DNA of 64,000 bases from Bacteroidales bacterium (GCA_023227835.1 JALOCI010000002.1:62001-126000); one strand, 5' to 3'. Numbered from the stretch's first letter, positions 9,212 to 18,928 are shown. Made by a program: numbers and translations. The notes: a model not told the origin generated them from the sequence alone.

Positions 9212-9241
9212 CAAAATAGTAATAATTCGTTGCACAGCAAA
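9212..9241 (-). promoter_or_regulatory. Possible promoter of the ECF sigma operon
   Basis: On the minus strand, TTTG (9241-9238) is followed after 19 nt by TATTTTG (9218-9212), a one-base-short variant of the TAnnTTTG -7 box. It is about 20 nt upstream of the sigma factor start. Weak on its own, but placed correctly. Confidence 0.4.
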
Positions 9242-9260
9242 TAAAAATTTATTAAAACAC

Positions 9261-9268
9261 TATCTTTG
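9261..9268 (+). promoter_or_regulatory. -7 box of the TPR/EnvC operon
   Basis: TATCTTTG matches TAnnTTTG exactly and lies 27 nt before the ATG at 9296. No convincing -33 box at 19-21 nt upstream. Confidence 0.55.
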
Positions 9269-9295
9269 CAACAAACACTAATTAATTGATATAAA

Positions 9296-11011
9296 ATGAG
9301 CAATGTTATAAATTTCAGGCACATCACGAGAACTTTTTCCATATCTGTTTTCTTGCTTTTATCCGGTGTATATACCTTATCCGCCCAGGAGAAGATTTCC
9401 GGTGAAGAGGTTCTTTATATGGAAGGATTGAAGGAGTACAATGTCGGAAGTGCTGACAAGGCTCTGTCAATATTCTCGTCTCTTGCCCGTAAAGGTAGCA
9501 AGAATGATGCAGTCTACTATTATCTAAGTAACATATATTCATATAAAAATAAACCGGACAGTGCCCTTGTGATGATGGAGAGAGCTGTAAGGCTTGATCC
9601 CGGAAATACTTGGTACAACACGCAGCTTGCATCTCTATACCTTAGTAATGAACAGACCGAGGATGCTATAAAGATATATGAGTCATTGCGCAAGAGTCAC
9701 ACGCAACAGGTTGAGCTCTATGACGGACTTATAGATATATATGTAAAACAGAAAAAACTCAATCAGGCACTGGAAGTACTTGAAGATATAGAGAAATATG
9801 CAGGCAAGAGTGAGGCATCCTGCCTGACAAGATACAACCTGTTTATTTTTCAGAATAAAAGGGATGAAGCTCTGAAATATCTTTCCGATTTTGACAAGGA
9901 GAACGGGACTCCTCGAACTGCAACGATTCTGGGAGATTATTACTCTTCGGTGAAGGAGGATTCTCTTGCCATGGAATATTATTCAAAGGCTATATCAATA
10001 GAACCGTCTTATGTACCTGCTGTATTCGGGCAGGCGGAGCTTAACAGGGTAAATAACCGCTTCGGGCCATACTTCAGGAGTATGATACCACTAATGGCAA
10101 ACCCGGTTGTAACATCAGAGATGAAGGTTGAGTATCTGTCACAGATAATTTCAAATCAAAGATTTGTTGAAACTTTTCTCCCGCAAGTGGACACATTGGT
10201 AATCAATATGTACCATGCACATCCGGGAGATAGCAGTTCCACCTATCTTTATGCCAGATATATGGCACAGACAGGACGCGGGGAGCTGGCCTCAGAAGCT
10301 CTGAAAGAGAATCTCAGGTATTTCGGGGAATCCCGTGCTGCACACAGGGAGTATCTCTCCATACTATATTTCATGGAAGATTGGGATAATATAATCTCCC
10401 ATATTGAGAAATATCCGATGATGTTTGCCTATGATCCCGGACTTCTTGAGATAAAAGGTCTTGCTTACGCACAGAAAGAGATGATTCCGGAAGCTATTGG
10501 TGTATTTAAAAATGTACTATATATAGCAAAAGGTGATAGTGCCATGGAGGTAAGGGCTCTCTCCGTCCTTGGAGACCTGAGCTACCAGACGGGCAACCGC
10601 AAGGATGCATACAAGTATTACAGGAAAACCCTCAGCAAGGCACCGTCATACAACCCGGTACTGAATAATTACGCCTACTACCTCAGCCTTGAAGGAAAAC
10701 AGCTGGACAAGGCATACAAAATGAGCAAAAAAACCGTGGATTCGGAACCGGACAATCCGACATACCTTGACACATTTGCATGGATACTGCATCTTACCGG
10801 GAAAGATCTTGAGGCAAAAGCTATAATAAAACATGCTCTGGTTTATGGAGGAAACGAAAGTGCCGCTATTCTTGACCACTACGCAGAAATTCTTTATAAG
10901 CTTAACGAACATGATCTTGCATTCAGATATTGGGAACAGGCTGACAAGATTGACCCTTCACTTGGTATAGCCGATAAAATAAAGCAAATCAAGGAGGGAA
11001 CAAGAAAATGA
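9296..11011 (+). CDS. Secreted tetratricopeptide-repeat protein
   Basis: 571 residues: a signal peptide (about 1-30, ending LSAQ) followed by TPR-type helix pairs nearly throughout, for example ALSIFSSLARKGSKNDAVYY and DALKYLSDF-like segments, and a clear C-terminal set around 420-560. TPR arrays are protein-binding scaffolds. The export signal places it in the periplasm or at the outer membrane. Its last 4 nt overlap the EnvC-like gene (ATGA), so the two are probably made together and may work together on the cell wall, which is inference. Confidence 0.85.
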   Translation: MSNVINFRHITRTFSISVFLLLSGVYTLSAQEKISGEEVLYMEGLKEYNVGSADKALSIFSSLARKGSKNDAVYYYLSNIYSYKNKPDSALVMMERAVRLDPGNTWYNTQLASLYLSNEQTEDAIKIYESLRKSHTQQVELYDGLIDIYVKQKKLNQALEVLEDIEKYAGKSEASCLTRYNLFIFQNKRDEALKYLSDFDKENGTPRTATILGDYYSSVKEDSLAMEYYSKAISIEPSYVPAVFGQAELNRVNNRFGPYFRSMIPLMANPVVTSEMKVEYLSQIISNQRFVETFLPQVDTLVINMYHAHPGDSSSTYLYARYMAQTGRGELASEALKENLRYFGESRAAHREYLSILYFMEDWDNIISHIEKYPMMFAYDPGLLEIKGLAYAQKEMIPEAIGVFKNVLYIAKGDSAMEVRALSVLGDLSYQTGNRKDAYKYYRKTLSKAPSYNPVLNNYAYYLSLEGKQLDKAYKMSKKTVDSEPDNPTYLDTFAWILHLTGKDLEAKAIIKHALVYGGNESAAILDHYAEILYKLNEHDLAFRYWEQADKIDPSLGIADKIKQIKEGTRK

Positions 11012-12180
11012 GAAGATTTGCATTACTGTTTTTCTCTCTGTTTCTTTCCACTTTTCTCTTCTCGCAGAATGTCAACGAACAGACAGCAAAAAAGCAGAAG
11101 ATTGAAGAGGAGATTTCATACCTCGACAAGCAACTGGCAGCCACAAAGTCCAGAAAGCAATCCAACACAAAAGAGCTGAACTACATTCAGCGAAAGATTT
11201 CCAACAGGAAGAAGCTGTTGAAAGAGATAGAAAATGAGATAAAAAATATTGACAATGAAGTTTCCAAAAAGGAGCAACAGATAGCAGAACTTGACCGCAG
11301 CCTTGAATCTCTCAAAAGGTCCTATTCTGAATTGATATACAATGCTTATAAGAACAGAGACCAGACTGTTTGGCTTATGTATGTTCTTGCGAGTAAAAAC
11401 ATTGAACAGGGATACAGGAGATGGAGCTATATAAAGGATTATACATCAGCCCTCAAGGAGATGGCAGATGAGATAAGAGGTAAAAGTGTCAGGATTGCCG
11501 AGGAAAAATACGAGCTGGCAAAAATAAAAAGCAGTTCTCTTACAAATCAGGCCAAAAAAGAGCTGGAAGTAAAAAAACTCTCAACCGACGAGAGCAAGGC
11601 AAGACAGGTAATCTCCCAACTTTCGAAAAAGGAGAAGGAGATGGTTCAACAACTAAATGTAAAAAGAAGGGAGGTAGAGAAACTAAACAGGGAGATTGAA
11701 CGGATACTGGCGGCAGCAGTCAAGGAGAAGGAACGTCCGGACTATAAGGCTACAGCTGTTGACATTGCCCTGTCAGAGGAGTTCGGGAGCAACAGAGGAA
11801 AGTTACCTTGGCCGGTTAAAAGAGGAGCAATAGTAGAGCAGTTCGGGCAACATAATCACCCTGTTTTCAAGAATGTCAAACTTCCCTTTAACAATGGTGT
11901 AAATATATCAACAGAAGCCGGGGCGGATGTCCTTTGCGTATTTAACGGGGTGGTGAAACAGGTACTTATGATGCCGGGATATAATCAGTGCATTCTGGTA
12001 CAACACGGAGACTATTTCACATTTTACACAAAGCTGGAAAAAATATATGTCAAAAGTGGTCAGAAAGTCAAGACAGGTGAGGTCCTTGGCACATTGACCG
12101 TTTCAGACAACGAGTCCGTAATCCATTTTCAACTTTGGAAAGGGACTGTCAAACAAAATCCGGAAAGCTGGATAAGGTAG
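11008..12180 (+). CDS. EnvC-like murein hydrolase activator with degenerate LytM domain
   Basis: 390 residues: signal peptide (1-20), a long coiled coil (about 22-255) rich in Lys/Glu/Gln, then a LytM/M23 domain (about 270-390). In active M23 endopeptidases the zinc is held by H-x3-D and H-x-H. Here the first site reads NNGVNIS (both ligands are Asn), and the second reads VIHFQL (first His is Val), with TKL where THL/AHL is usual. The fold can be recognised but zinc binding is very unlikely. E. coli EnvC has the same design: coiled coil plus inactive LytM that switches on amidases at division. The role here is inferred by this analogy. Confidence 0.85.
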   Translation: MRRFALLFFSLFLSTFLFSQNVNEQTAKKQKIEEEISYLDKQLAATKSRKQSNTKELNYIQRKISNRKKLLKEIENEIKNIDNEVSKKEQQIAELDRSLESLKRSYSELIYNAYKNRDQTVWLMYVLASKNIEQGYRRWSYIKDYTSALKEMADEIRGKSVRIAEEKYELAKIKSSSLTNQAKKELEVKKLSTDESKARQVISQLSKKEKEMVQQLNVKRREVEKLNREIERILAAAVKEKERPDYKATAVDIALSEEFGSNRGKLPWPVKRGAIVEQFGQHNHPVFKNVKLPFNNGVNISTEAGADVLCVFNGVVKQVLMMPGYNQCILVQHGDYFTFYTKLEKIYVKSGQKVKTGEVLGTLTVSDNESVIHFQLWKGTVKQNPESWIR

Positions 12181-12183
12181 ATT

Positions 12184-13878
12184 CTAGTATTTGAAACTGC
12201 TGCCGCCTATGAATTCTCTTATTACGGAAGTAGGCGGTATCAACGCTATCTCGGAAGGCTGCATCTCCTGAATATATGAGAGAAACTTGAGCAATCTTAT
12301 ACTTTCTGTTGAAGCAGGAGAATTAGGATGTATTCTTCTCAAAAGAGGTTCTGCATAATATTTTAAAACAGGCAGCTCATATATGAGGGCAGAGTTGAAC
12401 ATTACATCGGCGTTTTCCTGGTACGGGAATATATTTTTCATCTCACCCCTCCTGACACTAGGCCATCTCAGAATTGTCTCTTCCGGTGAAACTCCCCGGT
12501 AATTGCCATCCCTGACGATTCTCCTTATAAGGCGATTGTCAGAGGTTGAAATATTGTTATTTTCGTCCAAAGAGAGAGAGGTCAAGGCTGATGCATATAT
12601 CCTGAAATATTTATCAGGATCTATTCCCTTAGTCAATGAAGGGTTGAGGGCATGTATCCCCTCCATAATAAGGATATCTTTCTCCCCCATTTTCAGAGTA
12701 TCTCCGTTTATAATCCTTTTTCCCTCGGCAAAGTTGAACTTCGGAAGCGAAATTGTCTCACCATTGAAAAGCTGATTCATCTGGTGGCTAAGAAACTCAA
12801 CATCCAATGCACGGAAACTCTCAAAATCGTAATGGCCTTGCTCGTCTTTCGGAGTTTTCTCACGGTCAACGAAATAGTTATCCATCTCAATGATTATAGG
12901 ATTCAATCCCAAAACCTTGCACTGAAGTGCGACTCTCTTGGATGTAGTGGTCTTACCGCTGCTGGAAGGGCCTGCAATAAGAACCAGTTTCACTTCTCCC
13001 CTTCTCTGATATATCTGATCGGCAATAGCTGCGTATTTGCGTTCATGCAGACCTTCGGCAATTTGTATCATGTCTCTCGATCTGTTAGCCAGGATTGTAT
13101 TGTTAAGATTTCCAACGCCTCTGACTCCAAGTATCGAACACCACTCAGAATGTTCTTTGAATACGTCAAACAGTTTGTATTGATACGGGCTCTTCTTGAT
13201 TTCGTATGGAGATGTGATGGTCGGTATATTGAGCAGGAAACCCCGGCTGAATGACTCAAAGACGAATGTCTTCAGCACTCCTGTACTCTCTGTCAGAGGG
13301 CCATAAAAGTGGTCGGCATATCCGTCAAGATAATATACTGTAGTAAAAAACTTACCTCTCGATTCGTGAAGAATTGCCTTCTCCTCCCGGTGATTATTAC
13401 GGAATAGCCTTACAGCCTCTTCTGTATGTATTTTTTCCCTGGTAAAGGGCAGGTCTGCAGCTATAAGCTCCTGCATTGTCTCTCTTATTGTGTCTATCTC
13501 ATCCTCACTAACAGAAACTACTTTTTGGGCACCTCCCTCCTCCTGTTCCATTTCCCTCAATTCACAATACATACCGTTTTGCATATTGTAGTCTACAATA
13601 AGAGAATATTGAGGATATAGTTTTGCAACAGCTCTCTGAAGGACAAAGATCAATGAACGGCTATAGCATCGCTGTCCGTCACGGTCAGTGTAGTCTATGA
13701 ATCTGACCTGATGCGGCATATAAACAGGAAATGACAACTCTTTGAGCTGATTGTCAACTATGGCAGCCAAAAACGGCCATTTACCGGTTACCTCCGCTTT
13801 TTTAAGCAACTGGCTGAGTGTTGTGCCAGGCTCGCATTTAATGCTTTTCTGAATATTCTCGCAATAGATCTCTACCAT
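12184..13878 (-). CDS. Uridine-kinase-like nucleoside kinase with N-terminal TGS/ThrRS-like region
   Basis: 564 residues. The C-terminal part (about 295-500) is a phosphoribulokinase/uridine kinase P-loop domain with GPSSSGKTTTSKR near 303-315, EMDNYFVDRE for the substrate site and the ILIMEGIHALNP Walker-B-like segment. The N-terminal 60 residues look like a TGS (ubiquitin-like) domain, and about 60-240 resembles the second additional (editing-type) domain of threonyl-tRNA synthetase. This arrangement is known in Bacteroidota and some Firmicutes and is usually annotated nucleoside kinase; what the N-terminal part does is unknown. It is last in the pcm-uvrA operon, 13 nt after uvrA, and ends 3 nt from the convergent EnvC-like gene. 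Confidence 0.85.
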   Translation of the reverse strand: MVEIYCENIQKSIKCEPGTTLSQLLKKAEVTGKWPFLAAIVDNQLKELSFPVYMPHQVRFIDYTDRDGQRCYSRSLIFVLQRAVAKLYPQYSLIVDYNMQNGMYCELREMEQEEGGAQKVVSVSEDEIDTIRETMQELIAADLPFTREKIHTEEAVRLFRNNHREEKAILHESRGKFFTTVYYLDGYADHFYGPLTESTGVLKTFVFESFSRGFLLNIPTITSPYEIKKSPYQYKLFDVFKEHSEWCSILGVRGVGNLNNTILANRSRDMIQIAEGLHERKYAAIADQIYQRRGEVKLVLIAGPSSSGKTTTSKRVALQCKVLGLNPIIIEMDNYFVDREKTPKDEQGHYDFESFRALDVEFLSHQMNQLFNGETISLPKFNFAEGKRIINGDTLKMGEKDILIMEGIHALNPSLTKGIDPDKYFRIYASALTSLSLDENNNISTSDNRLIRRIVRDGNYRGVSPEETILRWPSVRRGEMKNIFPYQENADVMFNSALIYELPVLKYYAEPLLRRIHPNSPASTESIRLLKFLSYIQEMQPSEIALIPPTSVIREFIGGSSFKY

Positions 13879-13891
13879 GATGATTCTCCTT

Positions 13892-16708
13892 TTATAGATT
13901 GATATATGATCCGGTTACTGAGTGCGAATCCGAACTCAGCTCCTCAGGTGTTCCCTGTGCAACGATCCTGCCACCGTTTCGGCCACCTTCAGGCCCCATG
14001 TCAAAGATATAGTCGCAAAGTCTCAGCACATCCAGATTGTGTTCAATTATCAAAACCGTATTTCCCTGATCAACCAGCTTTTGCAAAACGCCCATCAGAA
14101 CTCTTACGTCCTCAAAGTGAAGACCGGTAGTAGGCTCATCAAGGATATAAATTGTTGATCCGGTGGCTCTCTTTGAAAGTTCAGCAGCAAGTTTCACACG
14201 CTGGCTCTCTCCTCCGCTGAGAGTTGTCGATGCCTGCCCTAGTCTTACGTAGCCCAGACCGACATCCTCGAGGGCCCTGAGCTTATGTATCATAGACGGA
14301 ATATGTTCAAAAAATACAACGGCCTGTGATATAGGCATCTCAAGAACATCATTTATAGACAACCCTTTATATCTTACGGCAAGCGTGTCCGGTTGATATC
14401 TCTTACCGTTACATGCCTTACAATGGACATGTACTGAAGGGAGAAAATTCATCTCTATCACCTGAAGTCCCGCTCCCTTGCACTCTTCACACCGGCCTCC
14501 TTTAACATTAAAGGAAAAACGGCCAATCTTGAAGCCCCTTGCCTTTGCATCAGGTGTTTGTGCAAATATCTTTCTTATCTCAAGAAAAAGACTTGTATAA
14601 GTAGCGGGGTTGCTTCTCGGGCTTCTTCCGATAGGTGACTGATCAACCTCCACTATTTTATCTACATTTTCCGTCCCGAGTATCTTTTTATAAGGCAGCA
14701 CATTGTAAAGAGACCTGTTTATCTTGTTACTCAGGATAGGCATCAGAGTCTCGTTAATTAACGAGGATTTTCCGCTTCCGCTTACCCCGCTTATTCCAAC
14801 AAGTGATCCGAGAGGAATTTTTATATCTACATTTTTGAGATTATTGCCAGTAGCCCCAATAAGCTCGATGAATTTTCCGTTTCCCTTTCTTCTTACCGTA
14901 GGTACCTCAATACGCCTCATTCCTTTCAGGTATTCAAGACTGAGACTTTTACTCTCTTTGATCTGCTCAGGAGTCATTGCAATAATCTTCTCGGGAGAGT
15001 CTGAAAACAATACACGCCCCCCTCTCTCTCCGGCTCCGGGTCCCAGGTCTACAAGATAGTCTGCACTCATAATCATCTCCTGATCATGTTCTACAACCAT
15101 CAGGGAATTTCCCTCATCTCTCAGCCTTTTAAGGGAATCAATCAGTTTTATATTGTCTCTTTGATGAAGCCCTATGCTTGGTTCGTCAAGTATATATAAA
15201 ACATTGACCAACTTTGAGCCAATCTGAGTGGCAAGCCTGATTCTCTGGCTCTCTCCGCCGCTCAGGGACTTTGTTGATCTGTCGAGCGAAAGGTATTCAA
15301 GACCCACATCAATCAGAAATCCTATGCGTGCCTGTAACTCTTTTATTATATCACGGGCTATCAGTGCTGCCCTTCCTGTGAGCTTCTCCTGCAATGATGT
15401 GACCCACTCAGAAAGCTGATCTATATCCATTGCAGATACCTGAGCTATATTCAGACTGTCAATCATGAAGCATAGTGCCTCCTCCTTCAGCCTTGTGCCT
15501 TTACACTCCGGGCAGGGTCCCTCCTCAACAAACCTCTCTTTCCTCTCCAAAAGGTCTTCACTGTCGCTGTCATTCTGCTCAATTTTTGATATAACCCCCT
15601 GAAAAGTTGTCATATTTGTGTAGGATGTTCCTTTTGCCACTCTGAATAGCTCTTCGGAGCCATAAAGGATGGTATTGAGTGCATCTTCAGGAATTTCCCT
15701 TATCGGAGAGTGCAATGAAAATTCATACTTCCTTGCGATTCCCTCCAGCTGTGCAAAAAGCATATTGTCTCTCATCGGTCCGAGAGGTACAATGCCGCCT
15801 TTTGCTATTGAGATATTGTCATCGGGGATTATCTTGCTCATATCCGCCTTTGCAATTACCCCTAAGCCCTTGCAATGAGGGCAAGCCCCCTGTGGCGAGT
15901 TAAACGAGAATGTATGCGGTGCCGGTTCCGGATATGATATACCTGTTTGTGGACACATCAGGTTCTTGCTGAAATGCCTTATTTCCGTAGCTTCCGCTTC
16001 CTGGACTGCAAGAGATCCTTTACCGGAATTGAGGGCAGTAATTACAGACTCTCTGATTCTCTTTTCGTCTCCCTCTTTTGGAACAAGCTTGTCTACAACA
16101 AGCTCTATAAAGTGTCCTTTATACCTGTCCAGAGGTTTGACCTTAGCAAGTTCATGTATGACGCCGTCTATTCTGACCTGGGTATACCCCTTTCTTATAA
16201 GTTGTTCAAACAACTCTTTGTAATGACCCTTACGTCCCTTAACAAGTGGAGCAAGAAGGAAAATCCTCCGTCCGGAGTAGTTTTCCAATATGAGTGAGAC
16301 TATCTGTTCATCTGTGTATCTGACCATCTCGAGACCTGTGGCTGGAGAGTATGCAGTGGCTGCCCTTGCATACAAAAGTCTTAGAAAGTCATAGATTTCA
16401 GTTATTGTACCAACTGTTGACCTTGGATTACGGCCGGTTGTCTTCTGTTCAATAGCAATAATCGGGCTTAATCCGGTTATATTCTCTACATCCGGACGTT
16501 CAAGCACGCCCATATATTGCCTTGCATACGCAGAGAGTGTTTCCATATAGCGCCGCTGGCCCTCAGCATATATTGTGTCAAAGGCAAGTGACGACTTTCC
16601 GCTGCCGCTAAGACCCGAAATAACGACCAGCTTGTTTCGCGGGATTGTTACATTTATGTTCTTGAGATTATGTACTCTTGCACCTGTAACCTCAATATTG
16701 CTGCTCAT
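13892..16708 (-). CDS. uvrA: Excinuclease ABC subunit A
   Basis: Damage-recognition ATPase of nucleotide excision repair; works as a dimer that loads UvrB on DNA lesions. 938 residues, normal length. Two ABC ATPase modules are visible: Walker A GLSGSGKSSLAFD near residue 30 and GVSGSGKSSLINETL near 640, each with an LSGGESQR signature (the first followed by IRLA, the second by VKLA). Zinc-binding Cys pairs occur in CPHCKGLG, CPECKGTR and CEECKGAG. The start overlaps the transglycosylase gene by 4 nt. No sign of being a UvrA2-type transporter-linked paralogue. Confidence 0.98.
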   Translation of the reverse strand: MSSNIEVTGARVHNLKNINVTIPRNKLVVISGLSGSGKSSLAFDTIYAEGQRRYMETLSAYARQYMGVLERPDVENITGLSPIIAIEQKTTGRNPRSTVGTITEIYDFLRLLYARAATAYSPATGLEMVRYTDEQIVSLILENYSGRRIFLLAPLVKGRKGHYKELFEQLIRKGYTQVRIDGVIHELAKVKPLDRYKGHFIELVVDKLVPKEGDEKRIRESVITALNSGKGSLAVQEAEATEIRHFSKNLMCPQTGISYPEPAPHTFSFNSPQGACPHCKGLGVIAKADMSKIIPDDNISIAKGGIVPLGPMRDNMLFAQLEGIARKYEFSLHSPIREIPEDALNTILYGSEELFRVAKGTSYTNMTTFQGVISKIEQNDSDSEDLLERKERFVEEGPCPECKGTRLKEEALCFMIDSLNIAQVSAMDIDQLSEWVTSLQEKLTGRAALIARDIIKELQARIGFLIDVGLEYLSLDRSTKSLSGGESQRIRLATQIGSKLVNVLYILDEPSIGLHQRDNIKLIDSLKRLRDEGNSLMVVEHDQEMIMSADYLVDLGPGAGERGGRVLFSDSPEKIIAMTPEQIKESKSLSLEYLKGMRRIEVPTVRRKGNGKFIELIGATGNNLKNVDIKIPLGSLVGISGVSGSGKSSLINETLMPILSNKINRSLYNVLPYKKILGTENVDKIVEVDQSPIGRSPRSNPATYTSLFLEIRKIFAQTPDAKARGFKIGRFSFNVKGGRCEECKGAGLQVIEMNFLPSVHVHCKACNGKRYQPDTLAVRYKGLSINDVLEMPISQAVVFFEHIPSMIHKLRALEDVGLGYVRLGQASTTLSGGESQRVKLAAELSKRATGSTIYILDEPTTGLHFEDVRVLMGVLQKLVDQGNTVLIIEHNLDVLRLCDYIFDMGPEGGRNGGRIVAQGTPEELSSDSHSVTGSYINL

Positions 16709-17601
16709 CTTGTACCCTCTTTTGGAATTCTCACAATAAATGTGTTCCGGTTCTTGTTTGTAAGGTTATTTGCACGTATCCATTGGTTATACATCTTGAG
16801 AAGCTTGAAGTTTGTCCTGTGTTTTGCCGCAAATGCAGACCAATTTTCAATAGGGGTGTTCACGGTAACCTCTTTATAATCAAACTCAGGATATAGTTGC
16901 CCCTTGTCGAGATTGTACCCATACTTCCCCGGATCACTCATTATTGTCTTAAATGCAAGTGCCCTGAAGACATATCTTCCGGTCTCCTCTGGGAACTGCA
17001 TATCGTAGTAATTATTCTGAAACTGAATCTTCTTCCTGTACTTAACATTTGCAAGACCTATGTTGTAAGAGGCCGCTGCAAGAGTCCATGAACCCAGCTC
17101 AGTATATGCCTTTTTAAAATAGGCAGCTGCGGCTCTTGTCGATTTCTCAATATTATACCTTTCGTCAACCTCGTCATCAACTACGAGTCCGTACTCCTTG
17201 GCTGTAGCAGCCAGAAATTGCCAGTAACCGCAGGCTCCCGCATATGATGAAACAGGTTGTAAACCGCTTTCAGCAATACATAAATAGTAAAAATCCTCCG
17301 GAACGCCTTCCTCTTTAAGAATCTTCATAATCTCTCTCTTGTAGCGGTTGTTGTTCTGGAATATAAGAATCATTGAGGAGTGCCAGTACGTTATAACTGT
17401 CATCTCTCTCTGCAAAGACTCTCTTACATCGAAATAATTTAGAGGTACCGCCTCCCCTGCAAAAGAGATTTCAGATGGTAATTCGGGAATGGTTGCAATC
17501 TGTTCTCCGTTCTGAATTGTTGGGCCGGAGTTGACTCCTCCCCCGGTACAAAATGAAAGTGCCGGTATAAGAAAAAGTAATTTAAAATAAAGAAAACTCA
17601 T
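16705..17601 (-). CDS. Lytic murein transglycosylase (SLT family)
   Basis: 298 residues. A hydrophobic N-terminus (about 1-18) exports it; LSFC at 15-18 resembles a lipobox but Phe at -1 is unusual, so whether it is lipid-anchored is open. The SLT domain spans about 90-250. The catalytic Glu is Glu111 in LCIAESGLQP, followed by GACGYWQF and AAASYNIGLANVKYR. These enzymes cut the MurNAc-GlcNAc bond to give 1,6-anhydro ends. There is no LysM repeat, unlike E. coli MltD; the C-terminal section (VNTPIENWSAFAAKHRTNFK) resembles part of a LysM-linker region. It lies 17 nt after the hydrolase gene and overlaps uvrA. Confidence 0.88.
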   Translation of the reverse strand: MSFLYFKLLFLIPALSFCTGGGVNSGPTIQNGEQIATIPELPSEISFAGEAVPLNYFDVRESLQREMTVITYWHSSMILIFQNNNRYKREIMKILKEEGVPEDFYYLCIAESGLQPVSSYAGACGYWQFLAATAKEYGLVVDDEVDERYNIEKSTRAAAAYFKKAYTELGSWTLAAASYNIGLANVKYRKKIQFQNNYYDMQFPEETGRYVFRALAFKTIMSDPGKYGYNLDKGQLYPEFDYKEVTVNTPIENWSAFAAKHRTNFKLLKMYNQWIRANNLTNKNRNTFIVRIPKEGTR

Positions 17602-17618
17602 GGTACTTATTTGATATC

Positions 17619-18269
17619 TTATTCGTAACGCAAAAATGGGTTTGTGTCAAGCTCACGGCTGATGGTCGTTTCAGGACCGTGACCCGACAGAACCTTGTAA
17701 TCACCTCCAAGCTCCACAATCTTCTTTAGCAGAGAGTTCATCAAATCATCATAGTCTCCGCCCGGAAGATCCGTTCTGCCTATACTACCCGCAAACAGTG
17801 AATCACCGGCAAATACAATCTTATTGTCCTGCTCTTCGGTATAGTAGCAGACACCGCCTCTTGTATGACCAGGTGTTGTAATTACCTTAAGGTATGATTC
17901 TCCGAATCCGATTTTATCGCCATCGTTAACATCAACAGTGTCGGCAGGTGGCTGCTCGATACTGTATCCGAACATCTCTCCGTATGAAAAGGCTCTCTCT
18001 AGTTGGGGTTTATCCTGTGGATTAATGTATGTCTTGACACCCCACGTCTTTGTCACAAAAGCATTTCCCATAACATGGTCAAAATGGCCGTGCGTATTGA
18101 GAAGCTTAACCGGCTTCAGATTGTTTGTCTCTATGAATTTTTTTAGTCTCTCCCGCTCACTGTCGCTCTGGCACCCCGGATCAATTATCACACACTCGCG
18201 CGTATCATCCCAGACTACGTATGTACACTCTCTCAGATCATTGAAATAAAAGGTTTTAGTTTTTATCAT
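17619..18269 (-). CDS. Metallo-beta-lactamase-fold hydrolase (glyoxalase II-like)
   Basis: 216 residues. The metal-binding motif THGHFDH (HxHxDH) is complete, followed by GHTRGGVCYY with a further His, AGDSLFAGSIGRTDLPGGD with the bridging Asp, and LSGHGPET with the last His. This pattern matches the glyoxalase II/YcbL-type group of small thioester hydrolases. No signal peptide, so it is cytoplasmic. The substrate is not certain: hydroxyacylglutathione is unlikely to be common in this phylum, so another thioester is plausible. It is the second gene of the pcm operon. Confidence 0.85.
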   Translation of the reverse strand: MIKTKTFYFNDLRECTYVVWDDTRECVIIDPGCQSDSERERLKKFIETNNLKPVKLLNTHGHFDHVMGNAFVTKTWGVKTYINPQDKPQLERAFSYGEMFGYSIEQPPADTVDVNDGDKIGFGESYLKVITTPGHTRGGVCYYTEEQDNKIVFAGDSLFAGSIGRTDLPGGDYDDLMNSLLKKIVELGGDYKVLSGHGPETTISRELDTNPFLRYE

Positions 18270-18276
18270 ATTTTTT

Positions 18277-18924
18277 TCATTTATTTTCGACTCCTGTCAA
18301 CATAGGAACAAATTTAAACTCCCCATGTTCAGTCGTTTTGAAATCTTCTTCGCTCAGTCTCTCTATCACCAACATCTTTTGTACTCCATCCCCGACAGGT
18401 ATAACCATCCTTCCTCCGATTGCCAACTGTTTTAAAAGTGCAGAAGGAACATCCGGTGCTCCACATGTAAGTAGAATTCCCTTGAAGGGAGCGAATTTCG
18501 GGAGTCCTGCAAACCCGTCTCCGAAAAATAATAGCGGAGAGGTGTATCCAAGCGATTCAAGATTTTTTTGTGCAAGCAGAAAAAGAGAGCGCTGACGTTC
18601 AACGCTGTACACCCTAAGCCCCATCTCTGCCAGTACAGCTGTCTGATAACCGCAGCCGGTTCCGATCTCCAATATCTTGTCAAATCTGTTTAGATTAAGG
18701 AGATGGCTCTGTATCGCCACTGTATATGGCTGGGATATTGTCTGTCGGGCTCCTATCGGTAATGGTTTGTCCAGATATGCAAGATGATCAAGTCCGGGTT
18801 CGATAAACATATGCCTCGGCACTTTGCCCATCGCCTCTAAAACATTGCCGTCAAAATCATACCTTTTTGAAAGATTTTCCAGTAGTTTCTTTCTTCTACC
18901 CTTGTGCTGCAGTGTATCTAACAT
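18277..18924 (-). CDS. pcm: Protein-L-isoaspartate O-methyltransferase
   Basis: Methylates isoaspartyl residues in damaged proteins with S-adenosylmethionine, starting their repair. 215 residues, usual length. Family motifs: VPRHMFIEP, the SAM-binding ILEIGTGCGYQTAVLAEMG, the QTISQPYTVA segment upstream of it, and LTCGAPDVPSALLKQLAIGGRMVIPVG. It is first of a five-gene operon with the hydrolase, transglycosylase, uvrA and the kinase, all spaced 17 nt or less. A perfect -7 box ends 4 nt before its ATG, suggesting a leaderless mRNA. Confidence 0.95.
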   Translation of the reverse strand: MLDTLQHKGRRKKLLENLSKRYDFDGNVLEAMGKVPRHMFIEPGLDHLAYLDKPLPIGARQTISQPYTVAIQSHLLNLNRFDKILEIGTGCGYQTAVLAEMGLRVYSVERQRSLFLLAQKNLESLGYTSPLLFFGDGFAGLPKFAPFKGILLTCGAPDVPSALLKQLAIGGRMVIPVGDGVQKMLVIERLSEEDFKTTEHGEFKFVPMLTGVENK

Positions 18925-18928
18925 AGTG

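Noticed and set aside
12652..13254. 200-residue plus-strand frame inside the nucleoside kinase gene
   Set aside because: It is antisense to a well-conserved P-loop kinase and has no recognisable domain or promoter.
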